From: Roseovarius sp. SCSIO 43702
Lineage (GTDB): Bacteria > Pseudomonadota > Alphaproteobacteria > Rhodobacterales > Rhodobacteraceae
Length of the DNA stretch: 64,000 nt
Assembly (NCBI RefSeq): GCF_019599045.1
Contig: NZ_CP080623.1
Location: 2,378,501-2,442,500 of the forward strand
Direction: 5' to 3'
Translations under genes and position numbers: made by a program
The notes under the pieces: model-generated
What the model was told of the DNA's origin: nothing
The model's input: the letters and a program-made list of their open reading frames with translations, nothing else
Databases searched by the model: none
Shown here: piece after piece, positions 36,176-45,318 of the stretch
Layout: every line of letters starts with the position of its first letter
How positions within the stretch are numbered: the first letter of the stretch is position 1

Positions 36176-36816
36176 GACCGGGCCGCGTCGATGAAGGCCC
36201 GCATCAGCGCCGCGTCCTTCCTGCCGGGCGCGGTCTCGACCCCCGAGGCGACATCGACCTGCCGCGCACCCGTGGCCGCGACCGCGCGGGCCACGTTGTC
36301 CACGTTGAGCCCACCCGCCAGCATCCACGGCACCGGCCAGCGCCGTCCCGCGACGAGCGACCAGTCGAAGGCGACCGCGTTGCCGCCGGGCCGGTCCGCC
36401 CCCTCGGGCGGCTTGGCATCGACCAGAAGCTGGTCGGCCGCCCGCGCATGCGCGTCGATCGCGCCCAGGTCCTCGGGCCCGGCAAGGGCCACCACCTTCA
36501 TCACCGGCAGGCCGAAGCGCGCCTTCACCTCGGTCACGCGCTCGGGCGTCTCGTGTCCGTGCAGTTGCAGCATGTCGAGCGGCACGATGTCGGTGATCGC
36601 GCGTATCGTCTCGTCATCGGCATCGACGACGAGCGCCACCTTGGCGATCCCCTCCGGCACGCGCAGCGCAAGCGCCCGCGCCGCCTCGGGCGCGACGTAG
36701 CGCGGCGATCTTTCGAAGAAATTGAGCCCGAGATACGCCGCGCCTGCATCGACGGCGGCGTCCACGTCACCGGCCCGGGTGATCCCGCAGATCTTGACCC
36801 GCATGTCTCGTGCCAT
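36172..36816 (-). CDS. trpF: Phosphoribosylanthranilate isomerase
   Basis: A 214-aa TIM-barrel enzyme of tryptophan synthesis with [15 protein letters not shown] (catalytic Cys in KICG), [28 protein letters not shown] (catalytic Asp) and [10 protein letters not shown] binding phosphate. Two starts are possible, ATG 36816 and ATG 36804; neither has a strong ribosome-binding site. It lies 4 bp after lapA and overlaps the GNAT gene. Confidence 0.96.
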   Translation of the reverse strand: MARDMRVKICGITRAGDVDAAVDAGAAYLGLNFFERSPRYVAPEAARALALRVPEGIAKVALVVDADDETIRAITDIVPLDMLQLHGHETPERVTEVKARFGLPVMKVVALAGPEDLGAIDAHARAADQLLVDAKPPEGADRPGGNAVAFDWSLVAGRRWPVPWMLAGGLNVDNVARAVAATGARQVDVASGVETAPGRKDAALMRAFIDAARS

Positions 36817-36820
36817 CGGG

Positions 36821-37171
36821 TCAGCCGGTCTCGTCCAGAAGGGTGAGCACGTCGTCGCTGTTCTGGCGCCGCTCCCCCTTCAGGCGACGCAGCTCGGCGC
36901 GAAGCCGTGCCATCTCGCGCGCCTGCCGGGCGGCCGCGGCGCGCTCCTTGGCCTCGCGGATGTATTCCCACAGGAAGCCCAGGACCAGCCCCGCCAGGAC
37001 GCCGCCGAAGATCACCACGAAAAGCGGCACCTCGTGGGCGGGCGTCACCGCCGCCATGCTGTTCAGCTCGGCGGGGATGAGCCGCACGGCCACCATCTGC
37101 CGGTTCGCCAGGGCAACGAGGATGAGGGCCACCGCGAAGATGGCGATACAGGCGTAACGAATATACCGCAT
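36821..37171 (-). CDS. LapA-family (DUF1049) membrane protein
   Basis: A 116-aa protein with two transmembrane helices ([39 protein letters not shown]) followed by a basic coiled tail ([20 protein letters not shown]), the LapA/DUF1049 layout. It abuts ihfB with no gap. LapA-like proteins are linked to lipopolysaccharide assembly in E. coli; in Alphaproteobacteria the role is not settled. Confidence 0.88.
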   Translation of the reverse strand: MRYIRYACIAIFAVALILVALANRQMVAVRLIPAELNSMAAVTPAHEVPLFVVIFGGVLAGLVLGFLWEYIREAKERAAAARQAREMARLRAELRRLKGERRQNSDDVLTLLDETG

Positions 37172-37456
37172 TCAGTCTTTCCCGTTCAGACGATCCCTGA
37201 GAAGCTTGCCCGTCTTGAAGAACGGCACGTGTTTCTCTTCGACCTCAACGGCTTCTCCGGTGCGCGGGTTCCGTCCGGTGCGCGCGTCGCGCTTCTTGAC
37301 CGAAAAGGCGCCGAAGCCGCGAAGCTCCACCCGCTTGCCGCGCGCCATGGCGTCGGTGATCTCGTTGAATATCGTATTGACGATCTTTTCCACATCCCTC
37401 TGGTATAAATGCGGGTTCTCATCGGCGATTTTCTGAATCAGCTCCGATCGGATCAT
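37172..37456 (-). CDS. ihfB: Integration host factor beta subunit
   Basis: A 94-aa DNA-bending HU/IHF protein with the signature [20 protein letters not shown] and the [15 protein letters not shown]-terminus, which places it with IhfB. It pairs with IhfA to bend DNA at replication, recombination and promoter sites. It is the first gene of an ihfB-lapA-trpF-GNAT run; rpsA, its frequent upstream neighbour, is not present here. Confidence 0.96.
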   Translation of the reverse strand: MIRSELIQKIADENPHLYQRDVEKIVNTIFNEITDAMARGKRVELRGFGAFSVKKRDARTGRNPRTGEAVEVEEKHVPFFKTGKLLRDRLNGKD

Positions 37457-37663
37457 CGGTCCCCCCCGGGTTCAAGATGTTTTGGCTCTCAATGGCTTGA
37501 CCGGGACTATAGATAGAAATCGCGAAAAACAAAAACGGAAACCTCCCGTCGCGTGGGCCGAAAACGGCTCTTTAGGGGGCGCGCGGGCCGAAAAACGCCG
37601 AATTCCCCGCCGGTTGCGCGCAGCGGACAGGGATCGCGCCACGGGGTGTGCCCCTCGATTCGC

Positions 37664-38428
37664 TCACCCCGCCGCCAGTCCGCGCAGGATCAGGAATCCT
37701 CCCGCCAGCAGAAGCACCACATGCGTCACGCGCTCGAACCGCCGCTGGTCCAGCCGGTCCTGCACCCGGAAACCCACGTGGAGCCCGGCCAGCGCCGGGA
37801 CGCAGAGCAGAAGCGACGCGACCGCCGACCGCGCGTCAAGCACGCCCGAGACGGTGTGCGACGCCACGAGCGTCAGCGCGCCCAGGCCATAGACGACACC
37901 CTGGATCCGGATCTGCTCGACCTTGGGCGTGTGCATCGCGGTCAGAAGCGCCACGGTCGGCGGCCCCCAGATACCGGTGATGCCGCCGAAGAACCCCGCG
38001 ACCGCGCCGACCACGGCCTGGATGCGCGCGGTCGGCGGGGTCGGGATCGGCAGGGTCCGCCCCATCAGCGCGAAGCCCGCCACGAGGCTCACCGGGATGC
38101 CGATCAGCAGCAGCATCAGCCGCGCCGACATCCACGGCACCGCCTGCGCCGACAGGATCATGAGCACGAAGCCCGCCACGAGGAACGGCGCGAAGCGCCG
38201 GAGCGCGGCCAGCGCCGCCGCGCGCCCGCCCCGCATCGCCTGAAGCCCGTTCGACAGGAGCGTCGGAAAGACCAGCGCCGCCAGTGCCACGTCCGGCGCC
38301 ACCAGCAGGCTCAGCCCCGCGATCATCACGGTGGGCAGGCCGAATCCCACCGCACCCTTGAGCACCCCCGCGGCGAAGGTGATTGCGAGCGCGGCGACGA
38401 GGATGGTGGCCGAGAGGGGCTCCGTCAT
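37664..38428 (-). CDS. TauE/SafE-family permease
   Basis: A 254-aa permease with seven to eight hydrophobic segments and the family motif GAVGFGLPTVMIAGLSLLV repeated in weaker form as GFFGGITGIWGPPTVALL in the second half, reflecting internal duplication. The family exports sulfite, sulfoacetate or other organic anions. ATG 38428 follows GGAGC at good spacing; the ATG four codons upstream lacks one. It is divergent from the methylsuccinyl-CoA dehydrogenase gene. Confidence 0.9.
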   Translation of the reverse strand: MTEPLSATILVAALAITFAAGVLKGAVGFGLPTVMIAGLSLLVAPDVALAALVFPTLLSNGLQAMRGGRAAALAALRRFAPFLVAGFVLMILSAQAVPWMSARLMLLLIGIPVSLVAGFALMGRTLPIPTPPTARIQAVVGAVAGFFGGITGIWGPPTVALLTAMHTPKVEQIRIQGVVYGLGALTLVASHTVSGVLDARSAVASLLLCVPALAGLHVGFRVQDRLDQRRFERVTHVVLLLAGGFLILRGLAAG

Positions 38429-38522
38429 GCTCTGCTCCATGCATGCTGCGGCACCCTACCGCATGGCGGCGGGACATTCGGCACGCAATTAAAGAACGCA
38501 ACGGATGCCGCAAGGGCAAAAT

Positions 38523-38537
38523 AGTTGCGCTGCAACT
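38523..38537. promoter_or_regulatory. Palindrome upstream of methylsuccinyl-CoA dehydrogenase
   Basis: Perfect inverted repeat AGTTGC-GCT-GCAACT, 57 bp before the mcd start, with further TTGC/GCAA-type words on either side (CAAGGGCAAAATAG, CTGCGAAATGG). Regulators of short-chain acyl-CoA metabolism in Alphaproteobacteria (ScfR/PccR, RamB types) bind TTTGCAAA-like words, so this is a reasonable operator candidate. Confidence 0.4.
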
Positions 38538-38593
38538 GCGAAATGGCTAAACCGTCCCGGACAGATCCGCGACAGGCGAAAGGAGCCCCGACC

Positions 38594-40279
38594 ATGGCAC
38601 ATGACGGACAGGACATCACGCCCCGATCCTCCGCGGCGCTCGACGATCTCTTGACCCTGACCCGCGCGGCCCTGCCCGCCGCCGAGCAGGTGCTCAACCT
38701 CGCCACCGAAAGCCTGCGCGGCATGGTCACCGTCGAGGGCCGCGTCTCCGGCGCCCGGATCGAGGCCAACCAGTCGGCGGCGCACGGCCTCGCGTGGCTC
38801 GCCACCTATGTGGAGGCGCTGCGCCAGATGCAGGCCTGGGCCGATCGCCTGACCGAACGGGGCCAGTTCGGCGAGGTCGAGGCGCTCCTCCACCAGATCG
38901 CGTTCGGCGAATATCTCCACCAGATCGCCGGCGGCATCCCCATGAACCAGACCGAGATCGTCCGCCTTGCCGACCTCGGCCTCGGCTCCGACGCGCTCTC
39001 GGGTTTCGACGCGCCCGAGGTGCGAACCCTCCTCTCGCGCGGCAACAGCCAGGCCGCCCGCACGCGGCTCGTCGAGCTGATGCAGGACCGCGCCGCCGAG
39101 ATCACCGTGGGCCGCACCGGCCTCGAGGACGAGCTCGAGATGATCCGCGAGCAGTTCCGCCGCTTCTCGCTCGACCGGGTCGAGCCGCACGCCCATGACT
39201 GGCACCTCAAGGACGAACTCATCCCGATGGAGATCATCGAGGAACTGGCCGAGATGGGCGTCTTCGGCCTCACCATCCCCGAGGAATACGGCGGTCTGGG
39301 CCTCAGCAAGGCGTCCATGGTCGTCGTCTCCGAGGAACTGAGCCGCGGCTATATCGGCGTGGGCAGCCTCGGCACCCGCTCCGAGATCGCGGCCGAGCTG
39401 ATCCTCTGCGGCGGCACCGACGAGCAGAAGGCCCGCTGGCTCCCCCGGCTCGCCAGCGCCGAGATCCTGCCCACCGCCGTCTTCACCGAACCCAATACCG
39501 GCTCCGACCTCGGCAGCTTGCGCACCCGCGCGGTCAGGGATGGCGACGATTACCGCGTCACCGGCAACAAGACCTGGATCACCCACGCCGCGCGCACCCA
39601 CGTGATGACCCTGCTGGCGCGCACCGACCCCGACAGCACCGACCACCGCGGCCTGTCGATGTTCCTGGCCGAGAAGACCCCCGGCACCGACGAGAACCCC
39701 TTCCCCACCGAGGGGATGACCGGCGGCGAGATCGAGGTGCTGGGCTATCGCGGGATGAAGGAATACGAACTCGGCTTCGACGACTTCCACGTCAAGGGCG
39801 AGAACCTGCTGGGCGGCGAGGAAGGCAAGGGGTTCAAGCAGCTCATGCAGACCTTCGAGGCCGCGCGCATCCAGACCGCCGCCCGCGCCGTGGGGGTGGC
39901 ACAGGCCGCGCTCGACGTGGCGATGCAATACGCGCAGGACCGCAAGCAGTTCGGCAAGGCGCTCATCGAATTTCCCCGCGTCTCCGGCAAGCTCGCCATG
40001 ATGGCGGTCGAGATCATGGTGGCACGCCAGCTCACCTATTTCTCGGCATGGGAGAAGGACAACGACCGCCGCTGCGACCTCGAGGCCGGCATGGCCAAGC
40101 TCCTGGGCGCCCGCGTCGCCTGGGCCGCGGCCGACAACGGCTTGCAGATCCACGGCGGCAACGGTTTCGCCACCGAGTACAAGATCAGCCGCATCCTCTG
40201 CGACGCCCGCATCCTCAACATCTTCGAGGGCGCCGCCGAGATCCAGGCCCAGGTCATCACCCGCCGCCTGCTCCAGTGA
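38594..40279 (+). CDS. mcd: (2S)-methylsuccinyl-CoA dehydrogenase
   Basis: A 561-aa flavoprotein of the acyl-CoA dehydrogenase superfamily. The ~160-residue N-terminal extension before the canonical fold (which starts near LEDELEMIREQFRRFSLDRV) is the hallmark of methylsuccinyl-CoA dehydrogenase of the ethylmalonyl-CoA pathway. Core motifs include FTEPNTGSDLGSL, NKTWITHAA, DRKQFGKALIEF and the C-terminal IFEGAAEIQ region. The enzyme makes mesaconyl-CoA during acetyl-CoA assimilation in organisms lacking isocitrate lyase. ATG 38594 follows AAAGGAG. The pathway link to the PHB genes at 4-8 kb is acetoacetyl/3-hydroxybutyryl-CoA. Confidence 0.82.
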   Translation: MAHDGQDITPRSSAALDDLLTLTRAALPAAEQVLNLATESLRGMVTVEGRVSGARIEANQSAAHGLAWLATYVEALRQMQAWADRLTERGQFGEVEALLHQIAFGEYLHQIAGGIPMNQTEIVRLADLGLGSDALSGFDAPEVRTLLSRGNSQAARTRLVELMQDRAAEITVGRTGLEDELEMIREQFRRFSLDRVEPHAHDWHLKDELIPMEIIEELAEMGVFGLTIPEEYGGLGLSKASMVVVSEELSRGYIGVGSLGTRSEIAAELILCGGTDEQKARWLPRLASAEILPTAVFTEPNTGSDLGSLRTRAVRDGDDYRVTGNKTWITHAARTHVMTLLARTDPDSTDHRGLSMFLAEKTPGTDENPFPTEGMTGGEIEVLGYRGMKEYELGFDDFHVKGENLLGGEEGKGFKQLMQTFEAARIQTAARAVGVAQAALDVAMQYAQDRKQFGKALIEFPRVSGKLAMMAVEIMVARQLTYFSAWEKDNDRRCDLEAGMAKLLGARVAWAAADNGLQIHGGNGFATEYKISRILCDARILNIFEGAAEIQAQVITRRLLQ

Positions 40280-40758
40280 GCAAGCTGCGAAACGTTCCGC
40301 CGGAGCGTTCCGGGGCGCGGCACGCCGAGCCTTCTCAGGTCGTCGCGGGGCGGCTGCCGGGATGATCAAGGCGCGGAACAGACCGGTGAACCGTCTCGCG
40401 CGACGGCGCAGCGAAATCGGGGCCGAGGGCATCGCACGGCCTATCCCCAGCCAAGCGCGGCGCGGCGGCGCGATCCCGGCGGATGCCTTCGGGCCTTCCC
40501 ATCCCGGACGCCCCCTCCCCGTTCGGCAACGTGACGGTCGCGCCGCATGGTTCGAGCCCGAAACACACTGCCGTGCCTCCCCCCGGCACGCGGGCCGAGT
40601 CGCCGTGCCCCATGCCGCGCGCCTCTCGGCCGCCCATCGGCCGACGCCCCGTCGGGACGGCGCGATACCCCGTCATGCCGGTTTCAGATACCCCATGACA
40701 CGCCTTCCCGGCCCGTGACCACGCCCGCCGGTCCGGGCGCCCGCTCCGTGCCGCATCC
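40280..40758. other. Intergenic region after mcd
   Basis: 479 bp without a supportable gene. It begins with a hairpin (40291-40309, ACGTTCCG-centred, one G-T pair) that could end mcd transcription. Open frames on both strands are Arg/Pro/Gly-rich and lack ribosome-binding sites. A short direct repeat of GATACCCC near CATG occurs at about 40660 and 40688. No RNA gene recognised. Confidence 0.6.
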
Positions 40759-41109
40759 CTACACTTTCGGCAGAAGCGCCACCGGCGTCTCGGGCGCGCG
40801 GTAGAAATCGAGCGGCTGCGTCCCGCTCGCGTCGGTCATGCGCTTGTATTCGAATACCCGCTCCCCGTCCTCCTCGACCGAGGCGACGATCAGGCATTGC
40901 GACACATGGCGCGCCCCGTCGTAGAGATCCACCAGCCCGCGCATCCGCGGCGCGGCGCCCGCCTCCAGCGCGAAGCCGCCATCCCAGGCGCGCAGCACGC
41001 GATGCACCTCGTCCCCGTCATGCACGCGCAGGCGCGCGTTCCTGCGCAGCGCCTCGCGCCGGGCACGGTCGAGCCCCTCCTGCACCTCGCGCGGAAGTAT
41101 ATCGGTCAT
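40759..41109 (-). CDS. Conserved hypothetical protein
   Basis: A 116-aa soluble protein (TDILPREVQEGLDRARREA; then RLRVHDGDEVHRVLRAWDGG, FEYKRMTDASGTQPLDFYRA near the end). ATG 41109 has GGAGG 9 nt upstream. The C-terminal FYRAPETPVALLP recalls uncharacterised proteins found in Rhodobacteraceae. No domain recognised and no operon partner. Confidence 0.78.
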   Translation of the reverse strand: MTDILPREVQEGLDRARREALRRNARLRVHDGDEVHRVLRAWDGGFALEAGAAPRMRGLVDLYDGARHVSQCLIVASVEEDGERVFEYKRMTDASGTQPLDFYRAPETPVALLPKV

Positions 41110-41307
41110 CAAACTGGCCTCCCCTGACCTCCGAAGGATTGCCGCAACCGGCTTAAAGTCAAGTTAAAGTCTTGAAAAAGTTTGTTGACACCTGCCCCGC
41201 CGCGCCCGCGTGCGTCCCTGCACAGCCACCCTGCGCGGAACCCGATTGGCCTTCCGCGCGCTGTGCCATAGATCGAGAAGGAACGGACAACCGCAAGAGA
41301 GGATGAC

Positions 41308-42300
41308 ATGGGCAAGCTGGTCGACGGCGAATGGAAAGACGAATGGTATGACACCGAAAGCCATGGCGGCGCCTTCAAGCGCGACACGTCACGTTTCCGC
41401 AACTGGATCACCCGCGACGGCGCGGCCGGCCCCTCGGGCGAGGACGGGTTTCCCGCGGCTTCCGGGCGCTATCACCTCTACGTCTCGCTCGCCTGCCCCT
41501 GGGCGCATCGCACGCTGATCTTCCGCCGGCTGAAGGATCTCGTCGATCACATCGGGATTTCGGTCGTGCATCCCGACATGCTGAGCGAGGGCTGGGAATT
41601 CCGCACCGACTATCCCTGCGCCACCGGCGACAGGCTCAATGGGCGCGACTACCTGCGCGAGGTCTATCTCGCCGTCGATCCCGGGATGTCGGGCCGCGTG
41701 ACCGTCCCCGTTCTCTGGGACACCGAGCGCGAGACCATCGTCTCGAACGAGAGCGCCGACATCATCCGCATGATGAACTCGGCCTTCGACGACATCACCG
41801 GCAACACCGACGACTATTATCCCGAAGACCTCCGCGCCGGGATCGACGAGGTGAACGACCGCGTCTACGACACCGTCAACAACGGCGTCTACAAGGCCGG
41901 TTTCGCCACATCGCAGGAAGCCTATGACAAGGCCGTCCATCCCCTCTTCGACAGTCTCGACTGGCTCGAGGAACGGCTGGACACCCGGCGCTACCTCATG
42001 GGCGACCGCCTCACCGAGGCCGACTGGCGCCTCTTCACGACGCTCATCCGCTTCGACCTCGTCTATCACACGCATTTCAAGTGCAACCGCGCGCGGAACA
42101 TGGATTACCCCGCGCTCTGGGGCTACACGCGCGATCTCTACCAGCACGCCGACATACGCGAGACGGTGAATTTCGACCACATCGTGCGTCACTACCACGT
42201 CAGCCAGAAAACCGTGAACCCGCACCAGATCATCCCGATCAACCCCTCGCCCGATTTCGACGCGCCTCACGGGCGGGACAAGCTTGGCGGTGCCGCATGA
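41308..42300 (+). CDS. Glutathionyl-hydroquinone reductase (Xi-class glutathione transferase)
   Basis: A 330-aa ECM4/YqjG-type protein. The catalytic Cys63 lies in LACPWAHRTL, the CPWA motif of the family; VVHPDMLSEGWEF, VPVLWDTERETIVSNESADI (thioredoxin-fold glutathione site) and a C-terminal helical domain with YLMGDRLTEADWRLF follow. It removes glutathione from glutathionyl-hydroquinones in the cytosol. The stop overlaps the next gene (ATGA). Confidence 0.94.
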   Translation: MGKLVDGEWKDEWYDTESHGGAFKRDTSRFRNWITRDGAAGPSGEDGFPAASGRYHLYVSLACPWAHRTLIFRRLKDLVDHIGISVVHPDMLSEGWEFRTDYPCATGDRLNGRDYLREVYLAVDPGMSGRVTVPVLWDTERETIVSNESADIIRMMNSAFDDITGNTDDYYPEDLRAGIDEVNDRVYDTVNNGVYKAGFATSQEAYDKAVHPLFDSLDWLEERLDTRRYLMGDRLTEADWRLFTTLIRFDLVYHTHFKCNRARNMDYPALWGYTRDLYQHADIRETVNFDHIVRHYHVSQKTVNPHQIIPINPSPDFDAPHGRDKLGGAA

Positions 42301-42644
42301 CCGGCGACGAACCCGTCTGGGAGATCGAGGAAGGCTTCTGGTGCAAGGGCCTCGACTTCTACGAGGCCCATCTCGCCCCCGATGCCGTCATGGCCTTTCC
42401 CCTGCCCGTGGGCATTCTCGAGGGCGACGCCATCCTCGACGCGGTCGACGGCTCGACCCGATGGGAAGGGGTGCTCATGGCCGACCGCGTGCTGCGCAAG
42501 TCCGGTGACACCTGCGTGCTGATCTATCGCGCCACCGGGACGCGCGAGGGGACCGATGCCTACACCGCCACCTGCACCAGCACCTATGTGCGCGAGGATG
42601 ACGGCTGGCGGCTTCTCGTCCACCACCAGACGCCGGTCGGATGA
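42297..42644 (+). CDS. NTF2-like (DUF4440/SnoaL-type) protein
   Basis: A 115-aa protein with a cone-fold NTF2-like pattern: WEIEEGFWCKGLDFYEAHLA, then DAVMAFPLPVGILEGDAILD, and a terminal YVREDDGWRLLVHHQTPVG that is characteristic of DUF4440-like domains. Function unknown; these can be enzymes or binding proteins. Translation is coupled to the glutathionyl-hydroquinone reductase by ATGA overlap. Confidence 0.85.
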   Translation: MTGDEPVWEIEEGFWCKGLDFYEAHLAPDAVMAFPLPVGILEGDAILDAVDGSTRWEGVLMADRVLRKSGDTCVLIYRATGTREGTDAYTATCTSTYVREDDGWRLLVHHQTPVG

Positions 42645-42648
42645 GGGA

Positions 42649-43020
42649 TCACGTCTCGTCGCCGTAATGCGCCACCATCGCCGTCAGGTCCTCGGGCGCC
42701 ATGTCCGATTGCAGGAACGCGCGCGCATTGGCGCAGATGGCAAAGATCGACCCGTCCGAGAAGAAGCTCGTGTCGGTGACGAAGACGATCCGCGTCTCGG
42801 GGTGGCGGTAGCTCGCGAAATCCGCGACGGCAAGCGCGCTGCCCTCGGCCAGGAAGAGGTTGAGCACGATCACGTCCACGCGCCTCTCGCGCAGCACCTC
42901 GATCGCCGCGTCCTGCCCGCGCGCAAGGGCCACGCACATGCCCTGCCGCTCCATGTGACGCCGCCAGAGACCGCCCAGCGCCGGATTGCTTTCCACGATC
43001 AGGATTTCCATCGCATTCAC
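42649..43020 (-). CDS. Degenerate response-regulator receiver protein
   Basis: A 123-aa single REC-like domain (MEILIVESNPALGGLWRRHM, DVIVLNLFLAEGSALAVADF). The phosphoacceptor Asp is replaced by Asn54 in VIVLN, the acidic pair is ES (Glu10-Ser11), and the conserved Lys is missing (AFLQSD), while the switch Thr is kept in FVTDTS. It is therefore a pseudo-receiver unlikely to be phosphorylated. There is no output domain. The start may be ATG 43020 or ATG 43011. A TTAA-N7-TTAA box lies 52 bp upstream. Confidence 0.82.
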   Translation of the reverse strand: MNAMEILIVESNPALGGLWRRHMERQGMCVALARGQDAAIEVLRERRVDVIVLNLFLAEGSALAVADFASYRHPETRIVFVTDTSFFSDGSIFAICANARAFLQSDMAPEDLTAMVAHYGDET

Positions 43021-43071
43021 CCCCTTGGGGAAGGATCATTCGCCCGCATTCCCCTGCCTGCGCCCGCAGCG

Positions 43072-43086
43072 TTAACAAAGGGTTAA
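43072..43086. promoter_or_regulatory. CtrA-type box
   Basis: TTAACAAAGGGTTAA, an exact match to the TTAA-N7-TTAA CtrA consensus. It is 52 bp upstream of the pseudo-receiver start (minus strand) and 104 bp upstream of cbiB (plus strand). In Rhodobacterales CtrA controls motility, gene transfer agents and signalling genes, so the receiver is the more natural target. Confidence 0.6.
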
Positions 43087-43189
43087 TGCCGCCCCGCATC
43101 CGCGGAAATCGGCTGGCCCACGGGCATGCGCAGGCTTGTTTCCGCCGATGAAATGCGCTTCAACGCGGGATCAACCGCCCGAGGCCGCC

Positions 43190-44101
43190 ATGTCCCTCAC
43201 CGTTCTCATCCTCGCGCTCCTCCTCGACGCCGTCATGGGCGAGCCGCGCGCGATCTGGTCGCGCCTGCCCCACCCGGCGGTCCTCATGGGGCGCGCGGTG
43301 GGCTGGTGCGACCGGCGCCTCAATGGCGGCGCGCATCCCCGGCTTGCCGGCGTGGGCGCGATGGCGCTGCTTGCCGCCGGCGCCCTTCTCCTGGGGCTGC
43401 TGCTCGAGGGTCTGGGCGACCTCGTCGCGCTGCTCGTGGCGGCGGTGCTGCTGGCGCATCGCTCGCTCGTCGATCATGTCCGCGCCGTGGCGCGCGGGTT
43501 GCGCAGCTCGCTGCCCGAGGGGCGCCGCGCGGTCGCGATGATCGTGGGCCGCGACACCGCCGCCATGACCGAGCCCGCCGTCGCCCGCGCCGCCATCGAA
43601 TCCGCGGCCGAGAACTTCTCGGATGCCGTGATCGCCCCCGCCTTCTGGTTCGCGGTGGCGGGGCTTCCGGGGCTGCTGCTCTACAAGGTCACGAACACCG
43701 CCGACAGCATGATCGGCCACCGCACCCCGCGTCACGCGGCCTTCGGCTGGGCCGCCGCGCGGCTCGACGACCTGCTCAACCTGGTGCCCGCGCGCCTGTC
43801 GGCGCTGCTCATCGCCGTGGCGCATGGCCAGACCGCCCATTGGCGCGCTATCCGCGCCGACGCGCGCCGCCACCGCTCGCCCAACGCCGGCTGGCCCGAG
43901 GCGGCGATGGCCCGCGCGCTCGGCGTGGCGCTTTCGGGTCCGCGCTCTTACGCGGGGCGGATGACCGACGATCCCTTCGTCAATCCCGAGGGGCGCCGCC
44001 CCCTCGCCGCGCGCGATATCGACGATTGCATCCGTGCCCTCTGGCGCGCGTGGTGGCTTTTCCTGGCCTGCCTTGCGGTCATCGCGGTTGTGCTGGGCTG
44101 A
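43190..44101 (+). CDS. cbiB: Adenosylcobinamide-phosphate synthase (CobD/CbiB)
   Basis: A 303-aa membrane enzyme attaching aminopropanol (phosphate) to cobyric acid. Motifs are [20 protein letters not shown] at the N-terminus, [40 protein letters not shown] and the [21 protein letters not shown] block. Several hydrophobic segments agree with the family. ATG 43190 lacks a strong ribosome-binding site. No other cobalamin genes and no cobalamin riboswitch are seen nearby. Confidence 0.94.
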   Translation: MSLTVLILALLLDAVMGEPRAIWSRLPHPAVLMGRAVGWCDRRLNGGAHPRLAGVGAMALLAAGALLLGLLLEGLGDLVALLVAAVLLAHRSLVDHVRAVARGLRSSLPEGRRAVAMIVGRDTAAMTEPAVARAAIESAAENFSDAVIAPAFWFAVAGLPGLLLYKVTNTADSMIGHRTPRHAAFGWAAARLDDLLNLVPARLSALLIAVAHGQTAHWRAIRADARRHRSPNAGWPEAAMARALGVALSGPRSYAGRMTDDPFVNPEGRRPLAARDIDDCIRALWRAWWLFLACLAVIAVVLG

Positions 44102-44148
44102 GCCCGCCCTTACCTTCGGCCCGCTGATGACCTGCAAGGAGCCGTCCC

Positions 44149-45318
44149 ATGCGCCTCGTCCCCTGCCTCGCCGCGCTTCTCGGCCTCGCCACCACCGCCG
44201 GCGCCCAAAGCTGCGGCGGCAGTTTCCCGGACTTCGTCGATGGCCTGAAGACCGAGGCCGTCTCGCGCGGCCACGATCCCGCCACCGTCGAGCGTTTCTT
44301 CGCCTCGGTCCGGCAGGACCGCGCGGTGCTCGAGGCCGACCGCCGGCAGGGCGTGTTCCAGAAGACCTTCACCGAATTCGCCCGTCATCTCATCTCGTCG
44401 GGCCGGCTCACCACGGGCCGGGCGAAGGCGCTTGAATACGATGCCGTCTTCGAGCGGATCGAGGCCACCTACGGCATAGATCGCGGCGTCCTGCTGGCCT
44501 TCTGGGCGTTCGAAACCGATTTCGGCGGCTTCCAGGGTGATTTCAACACGCTCGACGCGCTCGTCACCCTCTCGCATGACTGCCGCCGCCCCGAGCTTTT
44601 CCGGCCGCAGGTCTTCGCCGCGCTCGAGCTGCACGAGATGGGCGATTTCGATCCCCGCACCACCACCGGCGCCTGGGCGGGCGAGATCGGCATGGTCCAG
44701 ATGCTGCCCCGCGACATCATCGAGAACGGTGTCGACGGCGATGGCGACGGGCGGGTCTCGCTCAAGACCTCGGCGCCCGATGCGCTGATGTCCGGCGCCA
44801 GGATGCTCTCGTCCCTGGGCTGGCGCGCGAACGAGCCGTGGTTGCAGGAGGTCACGATCCCCGACACGCTCGACTGGTCGCAGACCGGGCTCAGGACGAC
44901 GAAACCCGCCGCCGAATGGGCCGCGCTCGGCATCGCGCCCCGCCACGGCGAGATCGCGGGCGACCTGCCGGCATCCCTCCTCCTGCCGCAGGGCCGCGAC
45001 GGCCCCGCCTTCCTCGCCTATCCGAATTTCCGCGTCTATTTCGAATGGAACCAGAGCTTCACCTACGTCCTCACCGCGGCCTATTTCGCCAACCGCCTCC
45101 AGGGCGCGCCCGTCTTTCTTCCGGGGGATCCCGATCCGGGCCTTTCGGGAAACGACCTCAAGCGCTTGCAGGAAAAACTCAAGGCGCGGGGGCATGACGT
45201 GGGCGAGATCGACGGCATCCTCGGCGCCGGCACCCGCGCCGCCGTGCAGGACGTGCAGAGCGAACTCGGCCTGCCCGCCGACGCCTGGCCCACGCGCGAC
45301 CTGCTGAACCGCCTCTGA
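44149..45318 (+). CDS. Lytic murein transglycosylase (MltB/SLT_2 type) with peptidoglycan-binding domain
   Basis: A 389-aa exported protein: signal peptide (LVPCLAALLGLATTAGAQ), SLT_2 catalytic domain with the active-site Glu122 in AFWAFETDFGGFQGD, the GEIGMVQMLPRD motif, and a C-terminal PG_binding_1 domain (LKRLQEKLKARGHDVGEIDG). It cleaves peptidoglycan glycan strands in the periplasm. Its stop overlaps the next gene's ATG by 1 bp. Confidence 0.94.
   Translation: MRLVPCLAALLGLATTAGAQSCGGSFPDFVDGLKTEAVSRGHDPATVERFFASVRQDRAVLEADRRQGVFQKTFTEFARHLISSGRLTTGRAKALEYDAVFERIEATYGIDRGVLLAFWAFETDFGGFQGDFNTLDALVTLSHDCRRPELFRPQVFAALELHEMGDFDPRTTTGAWAGEIGMVQMLPRDIIENGVDGDGDGRVSLKTSAPDALMSGARMLSSLGWRANEPWLQEVTIPDTLDWSQTGLRTTKPAAEWAALGIAPRHGEIAGDLPASLLLPQGRDGPAFLAYPNFRVYFEWNQSFTYVLTAAYFANRLQGAPVFLPGDPDPGLSGNDLKRLQEKLKARGHDVGEIDGILGAGTRAAVQDVQSELGLPADAWPTRDLLNRL

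Noticed and set aside
38489..40432. 647-codon minus-strand frame opposite mcd
   Set aside because: Antisense frame of a recognised acyl-CoA dehydrogenase; low-complexity Leu/Ala/Asp/Gly composition.
40335..40718. Possible genes in the 479-bp interval after mcd
   Set aside because: Both strands give Arg/Pro/Gly-rich frames without start signals or similarity; treated as noncoding.
43021..43189. Cobalamin riboswitch upstream of cbiB
   Set aside because: No B12-box-like sequence or long structured leader; only a CtrA-type box and the short cbiB leader are visible.
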